From assembly GCA_902791475.1 (NCBI GenBank), contig CADAWC010000006.1, positions 1-64,000 on the forward strand: a stretch of 64,000 nt of DNA. Reading direction: 5' to 3'. Numbering within the stretch: position 1 is the first letter of the stretch; the number at the start of each line of letters is the position of its first letter. Positions 56,456 through 64,000 of the stretch are shown piece after piece. The notes beneath the pieces were generated by a model. That model was not told where the DNA came from, did no database searches, and worked only from the letters and a program-made list of their open reading frames with translations. The DNA comes from Fibrobacter succinogenes (GTDB lineage: Bacteria; Fibrobacterota; Fibrobacteria; Fibrobacterales; Fibrobacteraceae). The position numbers were made by a program, and so were the translations under genes.

Positions 56456-56890
56456 ATGAAGTTTTCCCATGCTTTGATTTTGGCTAGCTCCCTTGCTTTC
56501 TTTGCTTGCGGTGGTGATGACGATTCTCCGTCTGCAGCTCCGTCCACTCCGACTTATGATTGCACCGTTTCGGACGGTATTAAGGTCGTATCTCCGGCTG
56601 GTGGTGAAACGTTCAAGGTCGGCGAAGAAATCACGGTCGTTTTTGGAACGGATATTGTAGATGCTAGCTACAGAATTGGTTTCAAGAACAGCTCTGGCGT
56701 TCAGGCTTTAGATTTGACTGACGATGGCTCTGTTGATGCTGTAATTGATGGAAAGACTTGTAATGTATATAAAATCAAGCTTTCTGCAGACTATGGCGTA
56801 GAACCGACCGAGACAGGCTTTATCCGTATTGCTCCATACAACAAGCAGAACAAGGGCGTTGATTCTAAGTCCTTCGTTGTCAAGGAATGA
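56456..56890 (+). CDS. Small lipoprotein with Ig-like domain
   Basis: A 144-residue lipoprotein: signal MKFSHALILASSLAFFAC (lipobox Cys18), a short acidic/Ser spacer and one beta-sandwich domain (KVVSPAGGETFKVGEEITVV, NSSGVQALDLTDDG, YKIKLSADYG). The SPAGGETF.VGE.I.V pattern resembles Ser-Thr-rich GPI-anchored-type (PF10342) domains. The stop overlaps the next gene by 4 nt (ATGA), which ties this lipoprotein to the epimerase and glycosyltransferase. Confidence 0.7.
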   Translation: MKFSHALILASSLAFFACGGDDDSPSAAPSTPTYDCTVSDGIKVVSPAGGETFKVGEEITVVFGTDIVDASYRIGFKNSSGVQALDLTDDGSVDAVIDGKTCNVYKIKLSADYGVEPTETGFIRIAPYNKQNKGVDSKSFVVKE

Positions 56891-57960
56891 TTCCTCAATT
56901 CAATGACCAAAGTATCACCGTAGCCATTGTCGGTTGCGGTGGTTTTATTGGTTGTCACCTTCTTGACGCCATTTTGACGCGCACTAAGTGGCGCGTTTTT
57001 GGCGTTGATTTGGATTTTTATAGAATCCAGCACCGACTGAATGACGAACGTTGCGAGTTCATGGTCGCAGACCTCGCCGATAAGAGCGTCGTTGAACGTA
57101 TTGCTAAATACCCGATTGTCGTGAATTTGGCGGCAATTTGCACGCCGAGCCGCTACATGGCGGAGGCCCCTGAAGTTATCCGCAGCAATTACGACCATCC
57201 GGCAGCGTTGGCTGATGCTTGCGCAAAGTCGGGTTCCTGGTTGATTCATTTTTCGACGTCCGAGATTTACGGGCGCACGTCGGCGGATTCGGACTTGCTT
57301 GTTGAAGACGAATCCGAGCTGACTTTTGGACCGGTGACGGCGAGCCGTTGGAGCTATGCAACTGCGAAGCTTTTGACGGAACGTTATATCGCGGGCCTCA
57401 AGAATTTGAAGTGGACCGTGGTTCGACCGTTCAACTTTGTCGGACCGTACATGGACTTTATGCCGGGCGTCGATGGTTCGGGTATTCCGCGTGTGCTCGC
57501 AAATTTCTCCTCGGCTCTTGTGCGTGGCGAGCCGCTGAAGCTTGTGAATGGCGGTGTTGCAAAGCGCAGTTTCACGAGTGTATTTGATGCGGTCGATTTT
57601 ATGTTCGCGCTGTTTGAAGCGGAACTCTCGACAAGTGCAACAGAAAATGCCGCGGAAAAATCGCCGCTGTCACAGGCGTTTAACATCGGGAATCCGGAAA
57701 ACGAACTTACGATTGCGGAACTCGCCAATAAAATGCGCAAGATTTTTGCCGAAATCAAGGGCGTAAGTGTTGATACAATTCCTGAACCGGAAGAAGTTTC
57801 TGGCGTAGAATATTACGGCGAAGGTTACGAAGATTCCATGCGCCGTTTGCCGTCTGTCGAAAAGGCGGAACGTTTGCTGGGCTTTAAGGCTAAAACTCCG
57901 ATTGACGTCGTTCTGCGCGAATCGCTCGAATGGTTTGTTGGACATTATTCTAATGGCTAG
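56887..57960 (+). CDS. NAD-dependent epimerase/dehydratase (SDR)
   Basis: A 357-residue extended short-chain dehydrogenase/reductase acting on nucleotide sugars. VAIVGCGGFIGCHLLDA carries the GxxGxxG cofactor motif; STSEIYG and SYATAKLLTER give the Ser-Tyr-x3-Lys triad; the C-terminal substrate part has VRPFNFVGPYMDF and FNIGNPENELTIAEL. Closest in pattern to ArnA C-terminal decarboxylase/UDP-glucuronate-type or ArnA-like epimerases. The next gene (a GT2) overlaps by 8 nt, so the pair likely modifies and transfers a sugar. Confidence 0.85.
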   Translation: MIPQFNDQSITVAIVGCGGFIGCHLLDAILTRTKWRVFGVDLDFYRIQHRLNDERCEFMVADLADKSVVERIAKYPIVVNLAAICTPSRYMAEAPEVIRSNYDHPAALADACAKSGSWLIHFSTSEIYGRTSADSDLLVEDESELTFGPVTASRWSYATAKLLTERYIAGLKNLKWTVVRPFNFVGPYMDFMPGVDGSGIPRVLANFSSALVRGEPLKLVNGGVAKRSFTSVFDAVDFMFALFEAELSTSATENAAEKSPLSQAFNIGNPENELTIAELANKMRKIFAEIKGVSVDTIPEPEEVSGVEYYGEGYEDSMRRLPSVEKAERLLGFKAKTPIDVVLRESLEWFVGHYSNG

Positions 57961-58708
57961 CGACTACTTTATTTTCGTTCCTGCGTACAACGTAGAGAAT
58001 ACGCTTGGTGATGTCCTCTCCAAAATTGATGAATCTGTTTTGTCGCGTGCACACGTGCTTGTGATTGACGATGGCTCGCGTGATGGAACGGCTCAAGCGT
58101 ATGAACGCTTTATGTCGAATTACGCGGAAAATGCGGAAAGTGCGGGAAATGCATGCGGCCTCAAATCGCGTTTTGAATATTTTAAGTTTGAACAAAATAG
58201 CGGCTACGGTGCCGTTGTCAAAAAGGGCCTTGCGGAAGGAATAGCTTCTGGTGCGGCATTTGTCGCTTGTTTGCACGGAGACGGGCAATACCCTGCTGAA
58301 AAGTTGGGCGAGTTCTTTGATGAAATGGAAAACTGCAATCTCGACTTGTTGCAGGGCTCGCGCCATGCGGTTGCGGGGGAGGCAAAACGCGGCGGCATGC
58401 CTTTTTACAAGCGACTCGGCGGGGCATTCCTTACGGCGCTTGAAAATAGGGCGTTCCGCGTAAAGCTGACGGACCGCCATAGCGGTTTTATCGTTTATTC
58501 CTCACGCTTCTTGAAAACGGTCAATTTGAACCGTTTGAGCCCGTCATTTGATATTGACTTGGAACTGATTTCCATTGCCGATGCTCGCCATTTTGCCATA
58601 GCAGAACTTCCGATTCCGACGCGTTACGCCGATGAAAGATCGAACCTTAATGTGATTACTTACGGTATGCGCGTGCTAAGGCAAATCTGGCGAAGACTGC
58701 TTTTTTAG
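57953..58708 (+). CDS. Family 2 glycosyltransferase
   Basis: A 251-residue GT2 (GT-A fold): YFIFVPAYNVENTLGDVLSK, VLVIDDGSRDGT, GYGAVVKKGL, and the DxD in CLHGDGQYP. It ends near a short basic segment without membrane anchor. The pattern is like the dolichyl/undecaprenyl-phosphate mannose or glucose synthases of the DPM1/ArnC type but without C-terminal helices. The ATG at 57953 overlaps the SDR gene by 8 nt. Sugar and acceptor unknown. Confidence 0.85.
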   Translation: MASDYFIFVPAYNVENTLGDVLSKIDESVLSRAHVLVIDDGSRDGTAQAYERFMSNYAENAESAGNACGLKSRFEYFKFEQNSGYGAVVKKGLAEGIASGAAFVACLHGDGQYPAEKLGEFFDEMENCNLDLLQGSRHAVAGEAKRGGMPFYKRLGGAFLTALENRAFRVKLTDRHSGFIVYSSRFLKTVNLNRLSPSFDIDLELISIADARHFAIAELPIPTRYADERSNLNVITYGMRVLRQIWRRLLF

Positions 58709-58762
58709 TATTTTCTCTCGTCTTTCTTCTCTCGTCTTTCTTCTAAAACATATATTATAAGC

Positions 58763-59674
58763 ATGGTTAAAGATTTAATTCATGCTTTGAATAGTGTTCT
58801 GCTTGGTAAGCAGGACCAGGTGGAAATGCTTGTGATGGCGCTTTTGGCCGATGGTCATGTGCTCATCGAGGATGTGCCGGGAACGGGCAAGACGACGATT
58901 GCGAAAGCGCTTGCGGCGGCTATCGGGGCGGACTTTGCGCGCATCCAGTTTACGCCGGACTTGTTGCCCGCCGATGTGACGGGCGGTGCCGTGTTTAAGG
59001 CGAATACGGGTGAGTTCGAAATTCGCAAGGGACCTGTGTTTACGCAAGTGCTGTTGGCGGATGAAATCAACCGCGCGTCCCCGCGAACGCAAAGTGCGCT
59101 TTTGGAAGCGATGGAAGAACGCCAGGTTTCGCTGGAAGGTGAACGCCATGCGCTCCCGAAGCTTTTCATGGTGCTTGCGACAGAAAACCCTGTGGAATTC
59201 CATGGCGTGTTCCCGCTCCCCGAAGCGCAGATGGACCGATTCTTGGTGCGCTTGTCGCTTGGGTATCCGACGGCGGAGACGGAACTGAACATTTTGCGTG
59301 CGCATCGTGACGGGCGTCCGCTCGATACGCTTACGGCAGTGACGACTCCTGATGAAATTATTGCGGTGCGGAACGATGTCCGCAAAATTCACATTGATGA
59401 ATCTCTTGAAATGTACGTGGTTTCGCTGGTACAGGCGACGCGTACGAATCCGGCGGTGCGCTTGGCGGCAAGCCCGCGTGCAGGTATCAACCTCATCAAG
59501 ATGGCGCAAGCTTGCGCGTATGTCGCGGGCCGTGATTTCGTGAATCCTGATGACATCCAGCACGTGTTCTTCCCGGTGATGGAACATCGCGTGTTCGCCA
59601 AGGATTCCAATACGCCCGGTGCTTCCAGACAAATTCTCGAAGGCATCCTGAAACAGGTGAAGATTCCGAAGTAA
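58763..59674 (+). CDS. MoxR-family AAA ATPase
   Basis: A 303-residue chaperone-like AAA ATPase. EDVPGTGKTTIAKALAAAIG (Walker A), FTPDLLPADVTGG and LLADEINRASPRTQSALLEA (Walker B with DEIN) and the MEERQVSLEG stretch are typical of MoxR. It is usually encoded with DUF58 and transglutaminase-like genes, as here. The cytoplasmic protein may insert cofactors or regulate the DUF58 partner. No ribosome binding site is obvious. Confidence 0.92.
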   Translation: MVKDLIHALNSVLLGKQDQVEMLVMALLADGHVLIEDVPGTGKTTIAKALAAAIGADFARIQFTPDLLPADVTGGAVFKANTGEFEIRKGPVFTQVLLADEINRASPRTQSALLEAMEERQVSLEGERHALPKLFMVLATENPVEFHGVFPLPEAQMDRFLVRLSLGYPTAETELNILRAHRDGRPLDTLTAVTTPDEIIAVRNDVRKIHIDESLEMYVVSLVQATRTNPAVRLAASPRAGINLIKMAQACAYVAGRDFVNPDDIQHVFFPVMEHRVFAKDSNTPGASRQILEGILKQVKIPK

Positions 59675-59680
59675 AAACTT

Positions 59681-59768
59681 CACTGGATCCTGCTCCTTCG
59701 AACCTAAGAATTGTAGGGTAATAAATTACCAACAATTCTATATCAGCCCTACAGGCTTCAGGATGACG
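59681..59768. repeat. Inverted dispersed repeat with internal cruciform
   Basis: CACTGGATCCTGCTCCTTCG (59681-59700) and TTCAGGATGACG (59757-59768) are the reverse-complement ends of the GTCATCCTGA...GGATCCAGTG repeat. Inside, AGAATTGT (59707-59714) pairs with ACAATTCT (59732-59739) and GGTAAT with ATTACC. It separates moxR from the DUF58 gene. Confidence 0.75.
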
Positions 59769-59848
59769 TTCTTTTTACATGAACCTCTACTTCCCACTTC
59801 TAACTTCCTACTAAGTTCTAAGCTTTAAGTTCTGCCAACTAATCCCCC

Positions 59849-61180
59849 ATGTCCCTTTTCCATTTCTTTATAAACGCAATTCCTCGGAGTCCCAAGCGCA
59901 AGGGACTCTTGATGCGTTTGTACTACATTTGGCAAGAAGGCTTTACGCAGGTGGGGCATGCGGCGGCAGCGCTGATGCTGTTCTCGATGTTTGCGGGAGC
60001 GGTGCCTGGATTCTGGGCGGCGTGGGTGTTTTGCGGCTTGGATTTCATGTATTTTTTGGCGCTTGTACCATGCCTCTTCATGACCGCACGCAAGAGCAAG
60101 TTTAAGGCGGGCGACATCGCTGTACGAAATGTCTATGAAGGGGAAATCGCGACAGTTAGCTTACAAGTTCATGCTATAGATAAGCTAAATGCGGTTTCGC
60201 TTGGATGTTTCCGTATGGATCCATCGCTCAAGTGCGAAGAGTCCGCACTTGTTGCGATTGCTGCGGGCGAAACGGCGAAACTCACTTGCAAAATTCAGAC
60301 GAAAAAGCGCGGTGCATTTGAAATCCCAAAAGTTTCTGTAATCAACCCGGAAATCAATGGCGCTTTGCGTTATGCGGCAAATGTCGGGAAAGCGGAATTG
60401 CTTGTGTTCCCGCGACCGTTGCGGGTGAGCGCATTTCCGTTTTTGACATCGGGTGCAAGCGGCGTTGTGTTCGCTCCGCTTTTGATGCCGAGTCTTACGC
60501 GGGGGATGGATTTTGTGGGTGTGCGTGAATACCGCGAGGGCGATTCCTTGCGCGATTTGCATCACAAGGCTTTTGCACGTTACGGAAAGCCATTCACGAA
60601 AGAATTTGAGACGGAACGCGGTGCTGGTGCGATTCTTGTGCTGGATGTGACGGCACGTAGTTTGCGCGAAAAATCGGCTGTTGAAATGCTGATTCGCTTG
60701 GCGGCTGGCGTAGGCTTGTGGCTTTTGGAGCGCAAGGCGCTTGGGCGATTCTTCATTGGCGATGACGAAATTGCGCTTGTAGAGGGCGATGGTGGCGTGA
60801 GCTTCTTGGAAGCGCTTGCGCGAATCCCGGCATCATCTTGGCTAGAGGCGCGCACTTCGAAAGGTCCGCGTGCATCTCGAAATACTGTAAATTCTCGAAG
60901 TGCGACAAGTGCGCCAAAACTTTGGTCGCCGGCGGCACGCCCGCTTGGCCCTGTGCTCCGCATGGGGCTTTCCGCGACTGAAGATCCGCTTGTGCATAAG
61001 CAGGTGATTTTAGATGCGCATTCCAAGTTGACAAATGAGTCGAAGACCGCAATTTCTGACGATATTTTGTCTGTGAACGCGGCGCGTCTCGAAAAAACTT
61101 TTCTTGAACGTTTACGTAATGAACGAGCGCATTCCGAGCGTCCACTTGGAAATTCTCGCGAAGCGGAGGTAAGTTTATGA
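59849..61180 (+). CDS. DUF58 domain protein
   Basis: A 443-residue membrane protein. Two N-terminal helices (about residues 33-70) precede a von Willebrand A-like DUF58 domain with the signature PSLTRGMDFVGVREYREGDS, then LRDLHHKAFARYGKPFTKEF. The C-terminal third is diverged and carries long unstructured stretches. Companion of the MoxR ATPase upstream and TgpA-like protein downstream; such trios are linked to peptidoglycan or exopolysaccharide control, but no function is proven. The end overlaps the next gene by 4 nt. Confidence 0.9.
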   Translation: MSLFHFFINAIPRSPKRKGLLMRLYYIWQEGFTQVGHAAAALMLFSMFAGAVPGFWAAWVFCGLDFMYFLALVPCLFMTARKSKFKAGDIAVRNVYEGEIATVSLQVHAIDKLNAVSLGCFRMDPSLKCEESALVAIAAGETAKLTCKIQTKKRGAFEIPKVSVINPEINGALRYAANVGKAELLVFPRPLRVSAFPFLTSGASGVVFAPLLMPSLTRGMDFVGVREYREGDSLRDLHHKAFARYGKPFTKEFETERGAGAILVLDVTARSLREKSAVEMLIRLAAGVGLWLLERKALGRFFIGDDEIALVEGDGGVSFLEALARIPASSWLEARTSKGPRASRNTVNSRSATSAPKLWSPAARPLGPVLRMGLSATEDPLVHKQVILDAHSKLTNESKTAISDDILSVNAARLEKTFLERLRNERAHSERPLGNSREAEVSL

Positions 61181-63267
61181 TGAACTTCCGTGAAATTTGC
61201 AAGACGATTTTCTTCTGTATTGTCTCCATCAATTTGGGCGTTTCAAGTGGACTTGAAATTCTTGGCTTTGTTTTTGCAGCCTTGTTTATCGCGATTCACG
61301 TCAAACAATATTTGCTTTCAAAGTCTGCGACGAACCAGAGAAAAATCCCGCGTTACAAAAAAATTTTCGCATACGGTGCGATTGTCCCATGTGCGTTGTG
61401 GTGGGTGCTCACGCCGAGCGTTGAAATGGGCGTCTCGCCGTACTTGGTCTTTATTCCGGCTTGGTACTTACTTTATTTGGCGTGGCTGCAAAAAAGAAGT
61501 CTCGGAAATGGCGGCTACGAAGTCTTTGTCGTGTTCAATGGCGTTGCCGCACTTTTCATGGGGCTATTCCAAGCGCCTCGTGCAAGTGTCATCAGTGCTG
61601 TTGTGGCGCTATTGCTTGCGGTATATGCGTTTGGCCGTCCGCACGTTGCTCTTTACAAGCGGCTGCTTTTCGTTTTACTTTATGCGAGTCTGTGCGGCTC
61701 GTCGTATCTCGGTTTTAAATATTGGAAGAGTAATCGCTATTACAGTGGTCGCTGGGCCGAAGAGTATTATGTGAAAAATCGCGTGATGGGATTTGATCCC
61801 GTGGCTGCATTGGGCTCCTTCTCTAGTAATTACAATTCCAAGTACAATAGCGAAATTGTCCTCCGAGTTTGGGATACGCTTGCACCCACGTATCTGCGTG
61901 CTGCCGCCTATGAAAAGTATGTGGCTGGCATTTGGAAGCTCCCGACGAAGGCCGAAAAGAAACTTTATCCATCGCGTTATCGAGTGGATTATGCAGTCTT
62001 TGAATCGGAAGATTCCGCGGCGGCAGCGCCAAACGTCAAGGACGTTTGGGTGCAAGCGACACTCAACAATTTTGGTTTTATGTTTGCACCTGCGAATGTT
62101 GTGGGCGTGGCATGCAAAAATGCAGACTCCCTAGATTACTATTCGACGAACATTTTTGCGGGCGCGAATGGAACTCGTAGCGACTGGTATTATTACGTGC
62201 CGGATTCTGCGGAAACACTTGCGATTACGGCGCATTTATCAGCGGATTCCTCGGCATCATCTTCGGTTGACTCTTCAAAAACATCTTCGACTGCGTTAGA
62301 ACATCTATCCGCTTTTTTGCAAATCCCGAGCAAAGAAAACGCGCTCTTGGATACAATAGCCGCAGCAATGTCTCTCCCGGCCGCGCATCTCGATACAGAT
62401 TCGTCGAATCTCGCAAACAGAACTCTTGACCCCTCGCAATTTGCGGTTCAGAATCTAAAGACTATAGAATCCTATTTTATCCATAATTTCAAATACTCGT
62501 ACATCGTTCCCGGTAGGACTGCAAATTCAAAAACTGACCCCATAGCTATTTTTTGGAAAAATAAAGAAGGCTATTGCGAGTACTACGCAACGCTTGCGAC
62601 ACTCCTTTTGCGCTATCAGGGAATTCCCGCTCGCTACGTGACTGGCTTTGCTCATCCCGAACATGTTGCGGGTCGTCCGTACGCAACATTCCGCCGTCGT
62701 CATAGCCATGCCTGGGTCGAAGTTTATATAGACCGTAAGTGGTATATTTTTGACCCGACGCCACCATTGACCGAAATGACTTTTGGAAAAACCTCTTGGC
62801 TTTCAATAAAGCTTGAAGGCGTGAAGGGGCGTTTCTCTTACGTGATGCATTTGCTCAAGGATGGTGAGTGGCGCCGTATTGTGGATAGCTGGCAAACCGC
62901 TTCGGAACGTGTCGTTTCTAGCCCCGTGCTTTACGTTGTACTTGTTGTTTTGCTCTTTGTTTTTGCGTTACTTAAGTTCCGTAGACATCGTCGCCAATTA
63001 ACTCAACAAAAAGTCTCGAAATATGCGACCCAATGGATTGCGCTCCTTGCTGATGCCGAAAAGCGCCTTGCACGCTTCGGCTTCAATCGAGCTCCTGGCG
63101 AGACGGTTTCCGTTTTTGCCAAGCGAGTGGAACAGGCTTTAAATACTATGCGAACGACTGAGCAAACAACAAAAAAGGCGAGCCACAAGGACTCGCGCTT
63201 TGAACAAAATTTGTCGGCCGCTTTAGAGCAGTTGCGAGAATACGAACGCAACCGCTGGCGTATTTAG
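61177..63267 (+). CDS. TgpA-like transglutaminase-domain membrane protein
   Basis: A 696-residue protein with about five N-terminal helices, a long periplasmic transglutaminase-like domain and a further helix near residue 580 (SSPVLYVVLVVLLFVFALL). The catalytic triad is visible: Cys467 in EGYCEYYATLATLLLRYQG, His511 in RRRHSHAWVEVY and Asp526 in WYIFDPTPPLTEM. Third gene of the MoxR/DUF58 unit (ATGA overlap). TgpA-type proteins probably process peptides on the outside of the membrane. The end overlaps the convergent gene 63264-63818 by 4 nt. Confidence 0.92.
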   Translation: MMNFREICKTIFFCIVSINLGVSSGLEILGFVFAALFIAIHVKQYLLSKSATNQRKIPRYKKIFAYGAIVPCALWWVLTPSVEMGVSPYLVFIPAWYLLYLAWLQKRSLGNGGYEVFVVFNGVAALFMGLFQAPRASVISAVVALLLAVYAFGRPHVALYKRLLFVLLYASLCGSSYLGFKYWKSNRYYSGRWAEEYYVKNRVMGFDPVAALGSFSSNYNSKYNSEIVLRVWDTLAPTYLRAAAYEKYVAGIWKLPTKAEKKLYPSRYRVDYAVFESEDSAAAAPNVKDVWVQATLNNFGFMFAPANVVGVACKNADSLDYYSTNIFAGANGTRSDWYYYVPDSAETLAITAHLSADSSASSSVDSSKTSSTALEHLSAFLQIPSKENALLDTIAAAMSLPAAHLDTDSSNLANRTLDPSQFAVQNLKTIESYFIHNFKYSYIVPGRTANSKTDPIAIFWKNKEGYCEYYATLATLLLRYQGIPARYVTGFAHPEHVAGRPYATFRRRHSHAWVEVYIDRKWYIFDPTPPLTEMTFGKTSWLSIKLEGVKGRFSYVMHLLKDGEWRRIVDSWQTASERVVSSPVLYVVLVVLLFVFALLKFRRHRRQLTQQKVSKYATQWIALLADAEKRLARFGFNRAPGETVSVFAKRVEQALNTMRTTEQTTKKASHKDSRFEQNLSAALEQLREYERNRWRI

Positions 63268-63818
63268 TTGGCCGTTTCGAACTTGTAGATTTCGGAAGTG
63301 CCCTGCTTGTCAACAGCGTCGGCCTGCTTCATTTCCGGTTCCATGAAGAAAATGGACGGGAGCGTTAAAGTAACGTCATTGCCACTGACAACAATGGATG
63401 GGGTGACCGTAATGGAGCTCTTTTCCATGCATTCGTTGCCGATTTTTGCAACGAGCGTGAGCGATGTGCCTGCGATGCTCCAGTCGCCGTAGGTCTTTCC
63501 GGTGCCGGTGATGCAATCGGCCTTGCTCAAACTGGAGTTGACAAATTCGAATTTATTGACGTTCTTGGCATCGACATAGAACTTGAGCGTTGCCGGGCTT
63601 GCGGTTAAGTCGTGGCTCGGGTCGATGATGTGCACGACGTCTTCTCCAACGGCTCTTGTGATGGTCGGTCCGTTGATGCTCCAGGTGCCCATAAGGCAAT
63701 CTGCAGAAAGTCCTGCGGAGCACTGCTGTGCTTTGGACGGAGGGGTGGTTGTCGAATCATCGCCGCAAGCGACGAGCATGGCGGCTGTAGCAAGGGTTGC
63801 CAAAATTTTGATTGTCAT
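63264..63818 (-). CDS. Predicted lipoprotein
   Basis: A 184-residue lipoprotein with signal MTIKILATLATAAMLVAC (lipobox Cys18). An acidic, Thr-rich spacer leads to a lipocalin-like or beta-sandwich domain (LMGTWSINGPTITRAVGEDV, DWSIAGTSLTLVAKIGNECM) with four cysteines, two of them in a CxxxxxxC spacing. Converges with the transglutaminase gene, overlapping by 4 nt. No family recognised. Confidence 0.65.
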   Translation of the reverse strand: MTIKILATLATAAMLVACGDDSTTTPPSKAQQCSAGLSADCLMGTWSINGPTITRAVGEDVVHIIDPSHDLTASPATLKFYVDAKNVNKFEFVNSSLSKADCITGTGKTYGDWSIAGTSLTLVAKIGNECMEKSSITVTPSIVVSGNDVTLTLPSIFFMEPEMKQADAVDKQGTSEIYKFETAN

Positions 63819-63940
63819 AAAATCCTCTTTTTAGTGGGAATATATATAAAAAATTCAATGTTGCAGAACCCTACAACGCGATTTTCCAAAGATTTAACAT
63901 TCACTTGTGAATTGAAAATATATTAAGGGGTGTTGTTGGG

Positions 63941-63958
63941 AGGCTTTTTTGCGCCTCA
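63941..63958. other. Small hairpin before the last start codon
   Basis: GAGGC-TTTTTTGC-GCCTC. It may be the end of an upstream transcript or a leader hairpin for the partial gene at 63970. Confidence 0.4.
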
Positions 63959-63969
63959 AGGAGTGTTAG

Positions 63970-64000
63970 ATGAAAGTCTTGCGTTTCGTGAGCTTGTTTT
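63970..64000 (+). CDS. Partial CDS at window edge, exported protein start
   Basis: ATG at 63970 after AAGGAGTG, reading MKVLRFVSLF before the window ends. A basic-then-hydrophobic beginning suggests a signal peptide. Nothing else can be said. Confidence 0.55.
   Translation, partial: MKVLRFVSLF

Overview
The window looks like a chromosome segment of a Fibrobacter-type bacterium (phylum Fibrobacterota). The signs, read from the sequence, are: many lipoproteins with long Ser-rich linkers after a lipobox, a TIGR02147-family gene, a FISUMP (TIGR02145) lipoprotein, a xylanase-like GH10 protein and other exported proteins with type-IX-secretion-like C-terminal tails, and short dispersed palindromes (GTCATCCTGAGC..., GTCATTCCCGG...) in many intergenic gaps. 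No rRNA, tRNA or CRISPR array was found. The species assignment is inference.

Layout. 1-330: start of an IS3-like transposase gene running off the left edge. 0.5-2.3 kb: topoisomerase IV subunit B (its partner subunit A lies at 39.8-42.3 kb). 2.4-10.5 kb: a YgeA-like racemase, a TIGR02147 gene overlapping two lipoproteins, two lipoproteins converging tail to tail, and two related exported helical proteins, one with a 29-residue repeat. 10.5-11.0 kb: a non-coding gap with a candidate structured RNA. 11.0-15.7 kb: a compact locus with a secretin, a GspC/PilP-ended membrane protein and three pilin-like proteins, without ATPase or platform gene. 15.9-24.9 kb: a cellulose-synthase-like GT2, a TusA-domain/SGNH-like/zinc-finger trio, an Rpn-type nuclease with a duplicated 3' end, a SulP transporter, a second candidate structured RNA and an exported protein. 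25-32.6 kb: sufD, sufC, dnaG, a second Rpn-type gene, a MATE transporter, a thioesterase. 32.7-39.6 kb: HrpA helicase carrying dispersed repeats inside its reading frame, two parvulin-family genes and ftsE.

42.4-49.3 kb is an accessory block between two 20-bp direct repeats. It holds antitoxin remnants, a YhcG/DUF1016 nuclease, a GLUG/InlB-repeat surface protein and a SIR2-like protein, so it resembles a small defence or variable island. 49.3-54.0 kb carries a tandem GH10 protein, in which each domain has lost a different catalytic glutamate, and a FISUMP lipoprotein. 54.0-55.3 kb is a queuosine unit (queF plus a YhhQ-type transporter) behind a likely preQ1-I riboswitch. 56.5-58.7 kb is a lipoprotein/epimerase/GT2 unit with overlapping genes, and 58.8-63.3 kb is a MoxR-DUF58-transglutaminase unit.

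Most long antisense ORFs are shadows of real genes. Functions rest on motif recognition by eye; no database search was run.
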